A stretch of DNA of 64,000 nucleotides from an uncultured Eubacterium sp. (GCA_900551945.1 URYE01000003.1:1-64000); one strand, 5' to 3'; counted from the stretch's first letter, positions 1 to 9,657 are shown. Numbers and translations are program-made. Notes: generated by a model not told the origin, from the sequence alone.

Positions 1-28
1 AATATAAATATTATTAATGTAATTTATA

Positions 29-57
29 GACTTATCTTTATTAGGTAGGTCTTTTTT
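29..57 (+). terminator. Intrinsic terminator of a gene upstream of the window
   Basis: Bases 29-36 (GACTTATC) pair fully, with G-U pairs, with 44-51 (GGTAGGTC) around a 7-nt loop. A run of six T follows at 52-57. It probably ends the transcript entering from the left. It could instead be an attenuator for trpS if the trpS promoter lies outside the window. Confidence 0.6.
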
Positions 58-79
58 GCATATTTAATAGGAGGTTGTT

Positions 80-118
80 ATGAGTATATTAAGTAAACGG
101 TGGTGTTTAATTAAATAA
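80..118 (+). CDS. Possible 12-residue leader peptide with a Trp codon upstream of trpS
   Basis: A consensus AGGAGG at 69-74 sits 5 nt before an ATG that opens a 12-codon ORF reading MSILSKRWCLIK. The Arg-Trp-Cys codons CGG TGG TGT include a codon rare in AT-rich genomes and one Trp codon. The ORF ends about 25 nt before trpS. The position and the Trp codon suggest a translational sensor of charged tRNA-Trp, or translational coupling. No attenuator hairpin is visible between it and trpS, so regulation is inferred. It could be a chance ORF or a remnant. Confidence 0.35.
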   Translation: MSILSKRWCLIK

Positions 119-143
119 TTTATAAATATAGAAAGAGAGGAAG

Positions 144-1226
144 ATGAAAATGAAAAATATAATTTTAACAGGAGATAGACCAACAGGAAGATTACATATA
201 GGACATTATGTTGGGTCTTTAAAAAGAAGATATAAATTACAAGAAGAAGGAAATTATGATGAATTTTATATTATGATAGCGGATTCACAAGCTTTAACTG
301 ATAATTTTGATAATCCGGAGAAAGTAAGAAAAAATGTTATAGAAGTAATGCTTGATTATTTGGCAGTAGGACTTAATCCAAATAAGATTACTTTCTTTGT
401 TCAGTCAGAAGTTAATGCTTTGACAGAACTTACATACTATTATATGAATTTAGTAACTTTACCTAGAGTACTTAGAAATCCTACGGTTAAAAGTGAAATT
501 AATAGTAAAAATTTTAACGAGAGTATTCCAGTTGGTTTTGCTACATATCCTATTAGTCAGGCTGCTGATATAACAGCATTTAAGGCTAATATTGTACCAG
601 TTGGTGATGATCAAGAACCAATGATAGAACAGACAAGAGAAATTGTTAAAAGTTTTAATAGAATTTATGATACAGATACTTTAGTACTATGTGAATCATT
701 ACTTCCGGATAATATTTATCAAAGAAGACTTGTAGGTACTGATGGTAATGCTAAGATGAGTAAGTCTTTAAATAATTGTATATACTTATCTGATGATAAA
801 GAAACTATTAAAGAAAAAGTTTTTAGTATTAAGACTACTTCAAGAAGAATAGATGAACCAGGAATAATTGATGGTAATATTTTATTTATGTATTTAGAAG
901 CATTTTGTGAAGATATTCATTTTAAGAAATATTATTCGGAATTTAATAATTTAGATGAATTAAAAATAGCTTATCAAAAGGGTGGTATTGGAGATGCTTC
1001 AGTTAAAAGATTTTTGACTGAGGTTATTAATGATGAACTAACTCCTATTAGAGAGAGAAGAAGAGAATATGCTGAAGATTTAGAAAAGGTATATAATATT
1101 TTAAAGGAAGGTACCGAGAAGGCTAAGAAGACTGCTGATAAGACAATTGTGGAAGTAAAGAAAGCTATGAAATTGAATTATTTTGAAGATAGTGAATATT
1201 TAAATGAATTATTAAATAGTAAATAA
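144..1226 (+). CDS. trpS: Tryptophanyl-tRNA synthetase, first (auxiliary-looking) copy
   Basis: Class Ic aminoacyl-tRNA synthetase charging tRNA-Trp in the cytoplasm. The HIGH-type motif HIGH is at residues 18-21 and KMSKS at 204-208 (numbering from 144). An ATG at 150 would give [13 protein letters not shown], which aligns exactly with the second copy at 35331 and has better spacing to GAGAGG at 135-140, so 150 may be the true start. The protein is colinear with the second copy but diverges around KMSKS: LVGTDG replaces LPGTDG, and a TTS stretch replaces the conserved TDP after the motif. Codon use is more AT-biased than in glyS or the second trpS. Such second copies in other bacteria can be inducible or resistant to TrpRS inhibitors; that role is inference here. 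Confidence 0.93.
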   Translation: MKMKNIILTGDRPTGRLHIGHYVGSLKRRYKLQEEGNYDEFYIMIADSQALTDNFDNPEKVRKNVIEVMLDYLAVGLNPNKITFFVQSEVNALTELTYYYMNLVTLPRVLRNPTVKSEINSKNFNESIPVGFATYPISQAADITAFKANIVPVGDDQEPMIEQTREIVKSFNRIYDTDTLVLCESLLPDNIYQRRLVGTDGNAKMSKSLNNCIYLSDDKETIKEKVFSIKTTSRRIDEPGIIDGNILFMYLEAFCEDIHFKKYYSEFNNLDELKIAYQKGGIGDASVKRFLTEVINDELTPIRERRREYAEDLEKVYNILKEGTEKAKKTADKTIVEVKKAMKLNYFEDSEYLNELLNSK

Positions 1227-1306
1227 TATATTTTTATAATTTGTTGATTACTGGCTAAAAATATGATATATTTATATTGATATTAATATAGAAAAGGGTT
1301 GGTATT

Positions 1307-2575
1307 ATGAATATAATAGATATTATAACTAAAAAGAAGAATAAAGAAGAACTTACTGAAGAAGAAATTAAATATGTAGTAAATGGTTTTGTTAGTGGGG
1401 ATATTAAAGATTATCAAATGTCTGCTTTACTTATGGCAATAGTAATTAATGATATGACTGATAATGAAGTTATATATTTAACTAAATATATGATGTTATC
1501 TGGTAGTATGCTTGATTTAAGTACTTTAAGTAATGTTGTTGATAAACATTCTACTGGTGGTGTAGGAGATAAAACTACTTTAATAATATCTCCAGTTGTT
1601 GCTTCTCTTGGTTGTAAAGTTGCTAAGATGAGTGGTAGAGGACTTGGTTATACTGGTGGTACTATTGATAAATTAGAATCAATACCAGGATTTAATGTTA
1701 ATTTATCAAAAGAACAATTTATTAAAGAAATAGAGAATATTGGTATGGCTATTACTAGTCAAACTGAAGATATTGCGGTAGCGGATAAGAAAATATATGC
1801 TTTAAGAGATGTTACTGGTACTACTGAGAGTATACCTCTTATTGCTTCTTCAATTATGAGTAAGAAGATAGCATCGGGATCTAAAAATTTAGTGCTTGAT
1901 ATTAAAGTAGGAGAAGGTGCTTTAATTAAAAATATTACTGATGCAAGACGTTTAGCTAATTTAATGATAAAGATAGGTCATGAAAATGATATGAGAGTTA
2001 TTTGCTTACTTACTAATATGAATATACCATTAGGTAATAATATTGGTAATTCATTAGAGGTATTAGAGGCTTTAAATATATTATATTATGGTTATGATAA
2101 TAATTTAATGAGATTATGTATAGAACTTGCTAGTTATATGGTTAAATTAGGACTTAATATTTCATATGAAGAAGCACGTAATATGGTGGTTAAAGCTATT
2201 AAAGATAAGAAGGCTTATAATAAATTATTAGAGTTTATTAAATATCAAGGGGGAGATATTAATAGTCTTCCTAAGAGTAAATATATTTATGAGATAAAGA
2301 GTGTAAGCAGTGGATACTTATATGATATTCATTCTTTAGAAGTAGCTAAATTATCTAGTAGTTTAGGAGCAGGTAGAAAAAATAAAGATGATAAAATTGA
2401 TTATTCTGCTGGTGTTATTATTAATAAAAATATTAATGATATAGTAGAGGTAGGAGATACTATTATGACTTTATATACTAATAAAGAAGTACCTAATATT
2501 GATATTAATAAGTTGTTTATTATTAGTAATAATAAGAATGATGATAATAAATTAATATATGAAGTAATAGAATAA
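1307..2575 (+). CDS. pdp: Pyrimidine-nucleoside phosphorylase
   Basis: Phosphorolyses uridine and (deoxy)thymidine to the free base and (deoxy)ribose-1-phosphate in nucleoside salvage. It has the family signature [11 protein letters not shown] near residue 80 and [19 protein letters not shown] near 108-126, then the glycosyltransferase-family domains and a C-terminal alpha/beta lobe with GAGRKNKDD. The 422-residue length is normal. AAAGGG lies 8-12 nt before ATG 1307. Like trpS next to it, it uses almost exclusively A/T-ending codons. The usual salvage partners (deoC, cdd, deoD) are absent here. Thymidine phosphorylase deoA is the alternative name; the two are hard to separate by sequence. 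Confidence 0.9.
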   Translation: MNIIDIITKKKNKEELTEEEIKYVVNGFVSGDIKDYQMSALLMAIVINDMTDNEVIYLTKYMMLSGSMLDLSTLSNVVDKHSTGGVGDKTTLIISPVVASLGCKVAKMSGRGLGYTGGTIDKLESIPGFNVNLSKEQFIKEIENIGMAITSQTEDIAVADKKIYALRDVTGTTESIPLIASSIMSKKIASGSKNLVLDIKVGEGALIKNITDARRLANLMIKIGHENDMRVICLLTNMNIPLGNNIGNSLEVLEALNILYYGYDNNLMRLCIELASYMVKLGLNISYEEARNMVVKAIKDKKAYNKLLEFIKYQGGDINSLPKSKYIYEIKSVSSGYLYDIHSLEVAKLSSSLGAGRKNKDDKIDYSAGVIINKNINDIVEVGDTIMTLYTNKEVPNIDINKLFIISNNKNDDNKLIYEVIE

Positions 2576-2631
2576 TATTTACAAAGTTAGTAATTTATAG
2601 TATTATATATAGGAAAGAAAGAAGGAAAAAT

Positions 2632-4023
2632 ATGAATGATTTAAATATGGATAAATTAGTAAATTTTTGCAAGCAATATGGATTTATATTTCAAGGAAGT
2701 GAAATATATGGTGGACTTGCTAATACTTGGGATTATGGTAACTTAGGTGTTGAACTTAAAAACAATGTTAAAAAGGCTTGGTGGCAGAAGTTTGTACAGG
2801 AAAGCCCATACAATGTAGGTGTTGACTGTGCAATCCTTATGAACCCACAGACTTGGGTAGCTTCAGGTCATCTTGGTGGTTTCTCTGACCCACTTATGGA
2901 TTGTAAGGAATGTCATGAAAGATTTAGAGCAGATAAGATTATCGAAGACTGGGCAGACGAAAACAACTTTGAACTTGAGGGTTCAGTAGATGGTTGGACT
3001 CAAGAACAGATGAAAGGCTTTATTGATGAGCATAATATCTGCTGTCCTTCATGTGGTAAGCACAACTTTACAGATATTAGACAGTTTAACCTTATGTTTA
3101 AGACCTTTCAGGGTGTAACAGAAGATGCTAAGAACACAGTATATTTAAGACCAGAAACAGCACAGGGTATCTTTGTAAACTTTAAGAATGTTCAAAGAAC
3201 TTCAAGAAAGAAAGTTCCATTTGGTATCGGTCAGATAGGTAAGTCATTTAGAAATGAAATAACACCGGGTAACTTTACATTTAGAACTCGTGAATTTGAA
3301 CAGATGGAATTAGAGTTCTTCTGTAAGCCGGGAACAGATATGGAATGGTTTAAGTATTGGAGACAATTCTGTATAGATTGGTTACAAAACTTAGGAATTA
3401 AGCCAGAAGAAATGAGAGCAAGAGACCATTCACCAGAAGAACTTTGCTTTTATTCTAAGGGAACAACAGATATCGAATTTTTATTCCCATTTGGTTGGGG
3501 TGAATTATGGGGTATCGCTGATAGAACAGATTATGACCTTACACAGCACCAGACAGTATCTGGAGAAGATATGTCTTACTTTGACGATGAACTTAAAGAA
3601 AAATATATTCCTTATGTTATTGAACCATCACTTGGTGCAGATAGAGTAACACTTGCATTCCTTTGTTCTGCTTATGATGAAGAAGAACTTGAAGGCGGAG
3701 ATGTAAGAACAGTAATGCACTTCCACCCAGCAATAGCACCAGTAAAAATTGGTGTACTTCCACTTTCTAAGAAGTTAAATGAAGGTGCAGAAAAGATATT
3801 TGCAGAATTATCAAAGACATATAACTGTGAATTCGATGACAGAGGAAACATTGGTAAGAGATATAGAAGACAAGATGAAATCGGAACACCTTTCTGTATC
3901 ACATATGATTTTGAGTCAGAAGAAGATGGAGCTGTAACTGTAAGAGATAGAGATACAATGGCTCAGGAAAGAATTAAAATAGAAGACCTTAAGGCTTATT
4001 TTGCAGATAAGTTTACATTCTAG
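2632..4023 (+). CDS. glyS: Glycyl-tRNA synthetase, homodimeric class II type
   Basis: Charges tRNA-Gly. This is the single-chain alpha2 enzyme (463 aa), not the alpha2beta2 form of many bacteria. Recognisable blocks are the N-terminal [21 protein letters not shown], a Cys-containing insertion (CKECHERF and [10 protein letters not shown]), the class II motif 2 region around [25 protein letters not shown], motif 3 around EPSLGADR, and a C-terminal anticodon-binding domain ending in FADKFTF. The start at 2632 follows an AAAGAAGGAAA purine tract. Codon use is richer in C-ending codons than the two upstream genes, as expected for a well-expressed gene. Confidence 0.95.
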   Translation: MNDLNMDKLVNFCKQYGFIFQGSEIYGGLANTWDYGNLGVELKNNVKKAWWQKFVQESPYNVGVDCAILMNPQTWVASGHLGGFSDPLMDCKECHERFRADKIIEDWADENNFELEGSVDGWTQEQMKGFIDEHNICCPSCGKHNFTDIRQFNLMFKTFQGVTEDAKNTVYLRPETAQGIFVNFKNVQRTSRKKVPFGIGQIGKSFRNEITPGNFTFRTREFEQMELEFFCKPGTDMEWFKYWRQFCIDWLQNLGIKPEEMRARDHSPEELCFYSKGTTDIEFLFPFGWGELWGIADRTDYDLTQHQTVSGEDMSYFDDELKEKYIPYVIEPSLGADRVTLAFLCSAYDEEELEGGDVRTVMHFHPAIAPVKIGVLPLSKKLNEGAEKIFAELSKTYNCEFDDRGNIGKRYRRQDEIGTPFCITYDFESEEDGAVTVRDRDTMAQERIKIEDLKAYFADKFTF

Positions 4024-4035
4024 TTGTAAAATATA

Positions 4036-4115
4036 GGAAAGGAAAAGCTGTTAAATAAAGATATACATTTTATATAGATAATATATTTGTATTAGTTTAA
4101 TAGCAGAAGATAATA
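4036..4115 (+). promoter_or_regulatory. Structured leader with displaced SD, copy 1 of 3
   Basis: GGAAAGGAAAA at 4036-4046 is followed by GCTGTTAAA (4047-4055). This pairs with TTTAATAGC (4096-4104), closing an AT-rich hairpin domain. AGAAG then precedes ATG 4116. The same order (GGAAAGGAAAAGC, closed hairpin domain, TAGCAG, start codon) recurs before the trpS at 35331 and before efp at 43053. Copy 1 is the most divergent: it lacks the conserved CATATAC hairpin. Confidence 0.45.
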
Positions 4116-6116
4116 ATGTTATGTCCTAAATGTGGGCAAGAGTATGAAGGCAGTGAGTGTCCTAGATGTTCTGGGCCTAAGATTGTAGTTAATAACAGTG
4201 ATTATCTTAGAAGAAAAAAGGCATACGAGGAGAAGCAGGCTGATAAGAAGTCTGCTTCTTCTGATATGACGAACGCTGTATTTGAAGATATGGTGCGAAA
4301 TATGTCAATTAGTAAAGCTAATGACACATCGAAAACTTCTAATAATCAGTATAAAGATGAAAATAACATTTCCAAAAATAAGAAGAATAAAGGTGCAAAA
4401 AAAGCAACAGAGTCTAGTTTTGGAAAAGATAATATAAATACACATAATGAAAAAGCTATTGTTAATAATAAGAGTGAAAATGAACCTGACGCAATAGATA
4501 TTATGAAGCAAAAAAGTGCTAAGGCGGTACAAGATGGTATTGATAAAATTCGTAAAATAACATCAAGTAAAGATAAGTCAAAGAAGAAAGATAATTCAGC
4601 ACAAGCTACATCAGATGAAAATGATATGTATTTAGATGATAGTAAGGAAGATATCATTAAAAATGCAGATATTCGTAAAAGAGATATGTCACATACATTT
4701 AAGGGAATTAATAAGAAAAAACTTAAAAGTTATGTATTAAGTATTGTAGCTATATTAGTAGTTGTTGTAACAGCATTTGCGATATACAGATTTGCAATAA
4801 GAAAGAATTATCAAATGTATATGAGTTCGGAACGTGGAATATACGATGTGTCAAAGTTAGAAACAGAGTATATTTGCGACACAAGCTCGGCAATATTTGC
4901 GGTGGATAAAAAAACATTTTTTACGCCGAATATTCCATCAGATATAGAAAAGAACAATATTATATCAACACTTGCAAGTGATAGTGGAAAATATTTCACA
5001 GCGACAACTTATGATAGTGAGTCACAAAAGTATGCTGTTTATATTTTCGATGAAAATTCTTGTCTTAAAATATCAGATAACAAAAAAGTAAAATCTGTAA
5101 AATATATTACAGATACAGGAAAGTTAATATATACAGATTACGAAGAAGCTAGAAGCGGTGAAGAAGAAAGTGAAAGCGATAGTAATAATATTGAGGGTGG
5201 AGTTACAAATATTAATTTGTGCGAGTATGTTATTGACACAAGTTCAAAGTCAGATGTGCTTCAAGGCAAACAACAACTTATAGATGATAATATTCAAAAT
5301 GTTAATATTTATACTAATAAGAATGTTTTAATATGTCTTGATAAGGACAACAGTTTATATCTTTACAACTATGAAAAGATGGATAAAAAGACGGGAATAG
5401 CAGACGATGTAAGTTATGTGTATGTTATGTCTGATGAAACACAAAACCTATATACATATCACTCTGATGAAGTCAATCAGTTAAAGTCAGCAACAGGCTT
5501 TGTGTATTCTATTAATAATGTGTGTTATTACCATGAGATTACAGAAAAAGAAGTTACTAATAAGACGGTAGATGCTGATAATACAGACGACTTTATAATT
5601 GCAAAAGCAGTAGGTTCTACATTGCAGTTTGTGTATGAAAAGGACAGCTATTGTTATATGATAAATTCTGGTAAGCTTTCTTATGCAAAGGTTAATGGAA
5701 AAGTAATGGGTGACTATAACAAAATAGCACAATTGGGTTCAATGATGTCACTTGTGTATATACCATCAGAAGAACAGCTTGTATTTATTAACTCAGATGG
5801 CAATCTTGTCTATGCTAAAAAGGGTGATATTAAGAATATTACTGAAAATGTCCTAGAAGGCTCACTAAGTCTTGTAGTTAATTCTGATAAGGGAGTGACT
5901 TATATTAAGGATAATTCTAGGTATTATATAGCTTCTGTGTCAGATAATGAAGTTAAGCTATCTGATGATGTAACAGCATCTTCGGCAAGAGTTGTTTTTT
6001 ATAAGAATAAGTTGTATTTTTATAAAGAAGATGGAGTGTTGTATACTTGCTCTCATAAAGGAAAAGAGCTCAATCAAGTTGGAAATGTTGAGTGGTTTTG
6101 GTTGGGGAGTAGGTAA
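4116..6116 (+). CDS. Zinc-ribbon, single-pass membrane protein with a large extracytoplasmic domain
   Basis: Not assigned to a named function. A cytoplasmic zinc ribbon is at the N terminus (C3, C6, C15, C18). It is followed by about 170 residues of charged low-complexity sequence rich in Lys, Ser, Asn and Asp, one transmembrane segment near residues 207-227 (SYVLSIVAILVVVVTAFAIY), and a roughly 430-residue outside domain. That domain has repeated short beta-rich units such as VLICLDKDNSLYLYNYEK and LVFINSDGNLVYAKKGDI, suggesting a beta-propeller. The architecture resembles DUF5050-type proteins of Clostridia, perhaps envelope sensors; that is inference. A strong terminator follows at 6188. 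Confidence 0.75.
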   Translation: MLCPKCGQEYEGSECPRCSGPKIVVNNSDYLRRKKAYEEKQADKKSASSDMTNAVFEDMVRNMSISKANDTSKTSNNQYKDENNISKNKKNKGAKKATESSFGKDNINTHNEKAIVNNKSENEPDAIDIMKQKSAKAVQDGIDKIRKITSSKDKSKKKDNSAQATSDENDMYLDDSKEDIIKNADIRKRDMSHTFKGINKKKLKSYVLSIVAILVVVVTAFAIYRFAIRKNYQMYMSSERGIYDVSKLETEYICDTSSAIFAVDKKTFFTPNIPSDIEKNNIISTLASDSGKYFTATTYDSESQKYAVYIFDENSCLKISDNKKVKSVKYITDTGKLIYTDYEEARSGEEESESDSNNIEGGVTNINLCEYVIDTSSKSDVLQGKQQLIDDNIQNVNIYTNKNVLICLDKDNSLYLYNYEKMDKKTGIADDVSYVYVMSDETQNLYTYHSDEVNQLKSATGFVYSINNVCYYHEITEKEVTNKTVDADNTDDFIIAKAVGSTLQFVYEKDSYCYMINSGKLSYAKVNGKVMGDYNKIAQLGSMMSLVYIPSEEQLVFINSDGNLVYAKKGDIKNITENVLEGSLSLVVNSDKGVTYIKDNSRYYIASVSDNEVKLSDDVTASSARVVFYKNKLYFYKEDGVLYTCSHKGKELNQVGNVEWFWLGSR

Positions 6117-6187
6117 ATATTAATTATAAGGCTTTGTTAGATTACTTTAAAATAAAATATGAGTAAGTTAAATAATGTATAGAAGAA

Positions 6188-6227
6188 GCAGTCAAAAATA
6201 GAGTTTATATTTTTGACTGCTTATTTT
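6188..6227. terminator. Rho-independent terminator, probably bidirectional
   Basis: GCAGTCAAAAATA (6188-6200) pairs with TATTTTTGACTGC (6208-6220), followed by TTATTTT. It separates the + strand gene ending at 6116 from the converging - strand WYL reading frame ending at 6240. Confidence 0.75.
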
Positions 6228-6239
6228 ATATATTTGTTT

Positions 6240-7133
6240 TTAGAGTTTGTAGGAGTTGTAAGCTTGTTCATATAAAGTGGCAAATTTTTCTTTTAAGGTG
6301 TCTGGGGCTATTATTTTGGCGGTGCTCCCGAACTTGAAAAAGTAGTTAAAAGCCTGTCGTTGTGTGCAATTAAATGTATATATATTGCCATTTACTGATG
6401 TATATGCAGGGCGTTGATGTAGTATTGTGTTATACATAGCAACTCCTGTGTCAGTTAATTCAACTTTGATATTTTCACTGTCACTATAAAAATATGCTGC
6501 ACCATTGGCTTTTATTTTCTTTAACATTTGTGTCTTTTCTGTATCAGAAATATGGTAAGTTTTAAATGTATTTGTTACTGAGATTATATTGGATAATCTT
6601 GGGTTCATGTCTATATAAGTACCATTAATTCCATTATTTATATCACAACTTTTGCATATTACATAAGTGTAGTTTAAATAATTTTCTATTGATATGGGTT
6701 GTATAAAATATGATTTGTGGTTGAACATTTCTATAAGTACAATTGTATTGTTCTTTATATTGTCACATATATTTTCATAAATATCTTTTTTAATAATCTT
6801 GTCACGTTCAGTATCTTTTAAATCAGCAAAAGACTCAAATAGTGCATTTACAAATTTGCCAGGGCGTTTGTAGATATCAATTATTATATCATCGCAACAT
6901 TGTAGAATATGAATTGCACGTTTGCTGTAATGAATATTTTTTTGAACACCTTTTAGGTTTTTACAATATTGATATTTGTAAGTGTTTATTGTGTTATTTT
7001 TTATATCACTAAAAATATTATTTCTGATAGAATTATAAGTGGTGTCAGAAATGTATTTTGATAGTATGTTGTTGTAAATAGCTTCTTGTTCTTTTAAGTA
7101 GTTAATAGGATTAGCAGGAAGTGTTAAACAACT
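6240..7133 (-). pseudogene. WYL-domain transcription regulator lacking its N terminus
   Basis: The C-terminal 162 residues (ATG at 6728) match a WYL-type regulator tail: a beta-rich segment, then a C-terminal extension ending FGSTAKIIAPDTLKEKFATLYEQAYNSYKL. I translated upstream of 6728 by hand. The same frame stays open without a stop back to 7133, where a TAA sits 33 bp from the first CRISPR repeat. This stretch contains NPINYLKEQEAIYNNILSKY, the kind of sequence that follows the DNA-binding part in related proteins. It contains no ATG, GTG or TTG start. The 297-codon open frame therefore looks like a regulator whose N-terminal DNA-binding region was removed next to the CRISPR leader. A short WYL-only protein from 6728 remains possible. 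Confidence 0.6.
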
Positions 7134-7168
7134 TTATTGCTTAAAATAATAAAAATAAAAGTTGATAA

Positions 7169-8212
7169 GTTATAAATATCAATTCCCCGATAGGGGACGG
7201 AAATTTTTCACCCCTTCTTCATTTTCTTTGTAATATCGTTATAAATATCAATTCCCCGATAGGGGACGGAAATTTATTTTGTCAACTTTTTTGGTTGACT
7301 TTTATCTTTGTTATAAATATCAATTCCCCGATAGGGGACGGAAATTTTACTTGCATATCGCACTTTTTGCATTTGTCACACTGTTATAAATATCAATTCC
7401 CCGATAGGGGACGGAAATATTCGTTACGCTTGCTTTCGATGTTTTTAATTTCTGGTTATAAATATCAATTCCCCGATAGGGGACGGAAATCGCAGAATGC
7501 AAGGCTGTTGCCGTAGTAATTTGCGTTATAAATATCAATTCCCCGATAGGGGACGGAAATCTATAATAGGGGTTGCCTTTCTATCATTTTTTGATTGTTA
7601 TAAATATCAATTCCCCGATAGGGGACGGAAATCAGTTATCCTCATATTTATTGCAGTTGTCTTCAAGTGTTATAAATATCAATTCCCCGATAGGGGACGG
7701 AAATATTATCTCAATTACCACTTTGAGTAAGATACTCATAATCGTTATAAATATCAATTCCCCGATAGGGGACGGAAATTATCTTCTTCAACTCGTGGGA
7801 ACTTTGCTACAACTTGTTATAAATATCAATTCCCCGATAGGGGACGGAAACGGGAGAACTTGTTAATCATACGATTAACGGGACTCGGGTGTTATAAATA
7901 TCAATTCCCCGATAGGGGACGGAAATTTTACTTGCATATCGCACTTTTTGCATTTGTCACACTGTTATAAATATCAATTCCCCGATAGGGGACGGAAATA
8001 CTACCACACGACTTATTCTTGTATTGCGTGTGTGTTATAAATATCAATTCCCTGTTAGGGGCGGAAATCATATCCTTTTTTATTTCTTCAATTCTCTTAT
8101 ACATAGTTATAAATATCAATTCCCCGTTGGGGACGGAAACGTTTGATAAAATTCTGCTTTGAATTTATTCATAAGCAAGTTATAAATATCAATTTCCCAT
8201 TAGGGGACGAGT
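7169..8212 (+). CRISPR. CRISPR array: 15 repeats, 14 spacers, type III-A-like repeat
   Basis: Repeats are 36 bp, starting GTTATAAATATCAATT, containing the hairpin CCCCGATAGGGG and ending GACGGAAAT. Starts: 7169, 7238, 7310, 7383, 7455, 7525, 7597, 7669, 7744, 7816, 7891, 7964, 8034, 8106, 8179. Spacers are 33-39 nt. The first 12 repeats are nearly identical (7816 ends in C rather than T). Those at 8034 and 8106 are 35 bp with changed loops, and 8179 is degenerate after GGGGACGAG. Decay at the right end places the leader on the left, away from cas1. The stem and the GACGGAAA 5'-handle closely resemble the Streptococcus thermophilus type III-A repeat. Spacer 3 (7346-7382) and spacer 11 (7927-7963) are identical. 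Confidence 0.98.
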
Positions 8213-8248
8213 TACTTTAGTGAAAAATTTATATAAGGAGGTAATTTT

Positions 8249-9250
8249 ATGTGCTATCTATATGTAAATGAAAATGGAGTAAATGTAAGTGTTGAAGGAA
8301 ATCAGTGTATAGCTAAATATCCCGATGGTATGAAAAAATTTGTCCCAATAGAGTCACTTGAAAGTATAATTATAATGGGACATTCTCAAATAACCACACA
8401 TTGTATGGAAGAATGTATTAAGAGAGGAATTAACATTTCTTATTTTTCTAAAAGTGGTAGATACTTTGGAAAAGTGCAGTCAACAGGTCATGTAAAGGCA
8501 CACAGACAAAGAATTCAATGTGCCTTGTATGATACTGAGTTTGCAGTTGAATTAGCAAAAAGAATTATCACAGCTAAGATAAATAATCAGAATGTTGTAT
8601 TAAAAAGATATGAAAGATATAAGAAAATATTTTTACCTAGTATACATAGCATTATGGATGATTGTAAACATAGTGTGCAAAAGTGTGATGATGTATTTGA
8701 GATAATGGGGTATGAAGGGCAAGCTGCTAAGTGTTATTTTAATGGCTTGTCAAAGTGTATAAAGGAAGAATTTGCTTTTGAGGGGAGAAGTAGAAGACCG
8801 CCACTTGATGAATTTAACTCTATGATTGGATTAGGCTATTCTATTCTTATGAATGAAATATATGGAAAAATAGAACAGAAGGGACTTAATCCGTATTTCG
8901 GTTTTATTCATAGAGATGCTGAGAAGCATCCAACACTTGCAAGTGACCTTATGGAAGAATGGCGAGCTGTAATTGTTGATGCAACTGTAATGAGTATTAT
9001 TAATGGAAATGAAATTGAAAAAGATGACTTCATAACAAATATAGATGAGCCGGGGTGTTATCTTAATAAAAATGGAATTGGAATACTGCTTAAAAAACTT
9101 GAGAAAAAATTTCAAACAGATGTACGATATTTAGATTATGTAAATTATCCAGTTAATTTTAGGCATGCAATATTGTTACAAATTAATCAACTGGTAAAAG
9201 CCATAGAGAGTGAAGACGCAACGATTTATCATCCAATTTGTATAAGGTGA
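8249..9250 (+). CDS. cas1: CRISPR-associated endonuclease Cas1
   Basis: Integrase subunit of the Cas1-Cas2 spacer-acquisition complex. The 333 residues show the N-terminal beta domain (MCYLYVNENGVNVSVEG) and a helical C-terminal domain. The metal-binding residues are in their expected contexts: E156 in GYEGQAAKCYF, H221 in GFIHRDAEKHP and D233 in LASDLMEEWR, so the enzyme looks active. The start at 8249 follows AAGGAGG at 8235-8241. The gene begins 36 bp after the last degenerate repeat and is followed 11 nt later by cas2. There is no fused reverse transcriptase. Confidence 0.97.
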   Translation: MCYLYVNENGVNVSVEGNQCIAKYPDGMKKFVPIESLESIIIMGHSQITTHCMEECIKRGINISYFSKSGRYFGKVQSTGHVKAHRQRIQCALYDTEFAVELAKRIITAKINNQNVVLKRYERYKKIFLPSIHSIMDDCKHSVQKCDDVFEIMGYEGQAAKCYFNGLSKCIKEEFAFEGRSRRPPLDEFNSMIGLGYSILMNEIYGKIEQKGLNPYFGFIHRDAEKHPTLASDLMEEWRAVIVDATVMSIINGNEIEKDDFITNIDEPGCYLNKNGIGILLKKLEKKFQTDVRYLDYVNYPVNFRHAILLQINQLVKAIESEDATIYHPICIR

Positions 9251-9261
9251 GGTGTATATAT

Positions 9262-9582
9262 ATGGATGAGAATTATTTTTTTGATATATCCGATAGTGAA
9301 AAAGATGATAGATTATTTATACTTATAATATATGATATTACAAGTAATTCAAAAAGGGTAAAACTTGCAAAGCTGTTGTTAGGATATGGTTTTCGTATTC
9401 AAAAATCAGCATTTGAAGCTGTTATAACTAAAACAAAACTTGAAAAACTAAAAAAAGAAATTCCACAGTATATTGATAAAGTAGAAGATAGTGTGAAGTT
9501 GTATCAAATAAGTGGGAAAGGTCAAGTTACTTCATGGGGGAAGCAAGAAGAATATGAAATCGAAGATATAATTATTATATAA
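9262..9582 (+). CDS. cas2: CRISPR-associated endoribonuclease-fold protein Cas2
   Basis: Structural subunit of the adaptation complex with a ferredoxin fold. The core LFILIIYDITSNSKRVKLAKLLLGYGFRIQKSAFEA contains the conserved Asp of the first strand (YDI) and the arginine-containing helix. The ATG at 9262 is preceded by AAGGTGAGGTG at 9244-9254 and gives 106 residues. An upstream TTG at 9238 would overlap cas1 and lacks an SD. Before the usual first strand there is an acidic extension of about 17 residues (MDENYFFDISDSEKDDR). It is co-transcribed with cas1. Confidence 0.93.
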   Translation: MDENYFFDISDSEKDDRLFILIIYDITSNSKRVKLAKLLLGYGFRIQKSAFEAVITKTKLEKLKKEIPQYIDKVEDSVKLYQISGKGQVTSWGKQEEYEIEDIIII

Positions 9583-9596
9583 AGGCTAGATTAATA

Positions 9597-9657
9597 TTAA
9601 TTAGCAAAGTCTTAAACTTATATTTTGTAAAAATAAGAATAGGACTTTGCTAATTAA
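9597..9657. repeat. Perfect 15-bp inverted repeat after cas2
   Basis: TTAATTAGCAAAGTC (9597-9611) and GACTTTGCTAATTAA (9643-9657) can form a hairpin 15 nt after the cas2 stop. No T-run follows on either strand, so it may stabilise the mRNA 3' end rather than act as a textbook terminator. Confidence 0.6.

Noticed and set aside
7295-8119. Several ORFs of 60-100 codons on both strands inside the CRISPR array, with repeated PDRGRK- or NSPIGDG-like peptides
   Set aside because: They are translations of the repeat itself; none has an SD and all are explained by the array.
8249-9582. Possibility that cas1-cas2 belong to a type I or type II system
   Set aside because: No cas3, cas9 or Cascade genes are present, and the repeat stem and GACGGAAA handle match type III-A; the nearby Csm6-like gene agrees.
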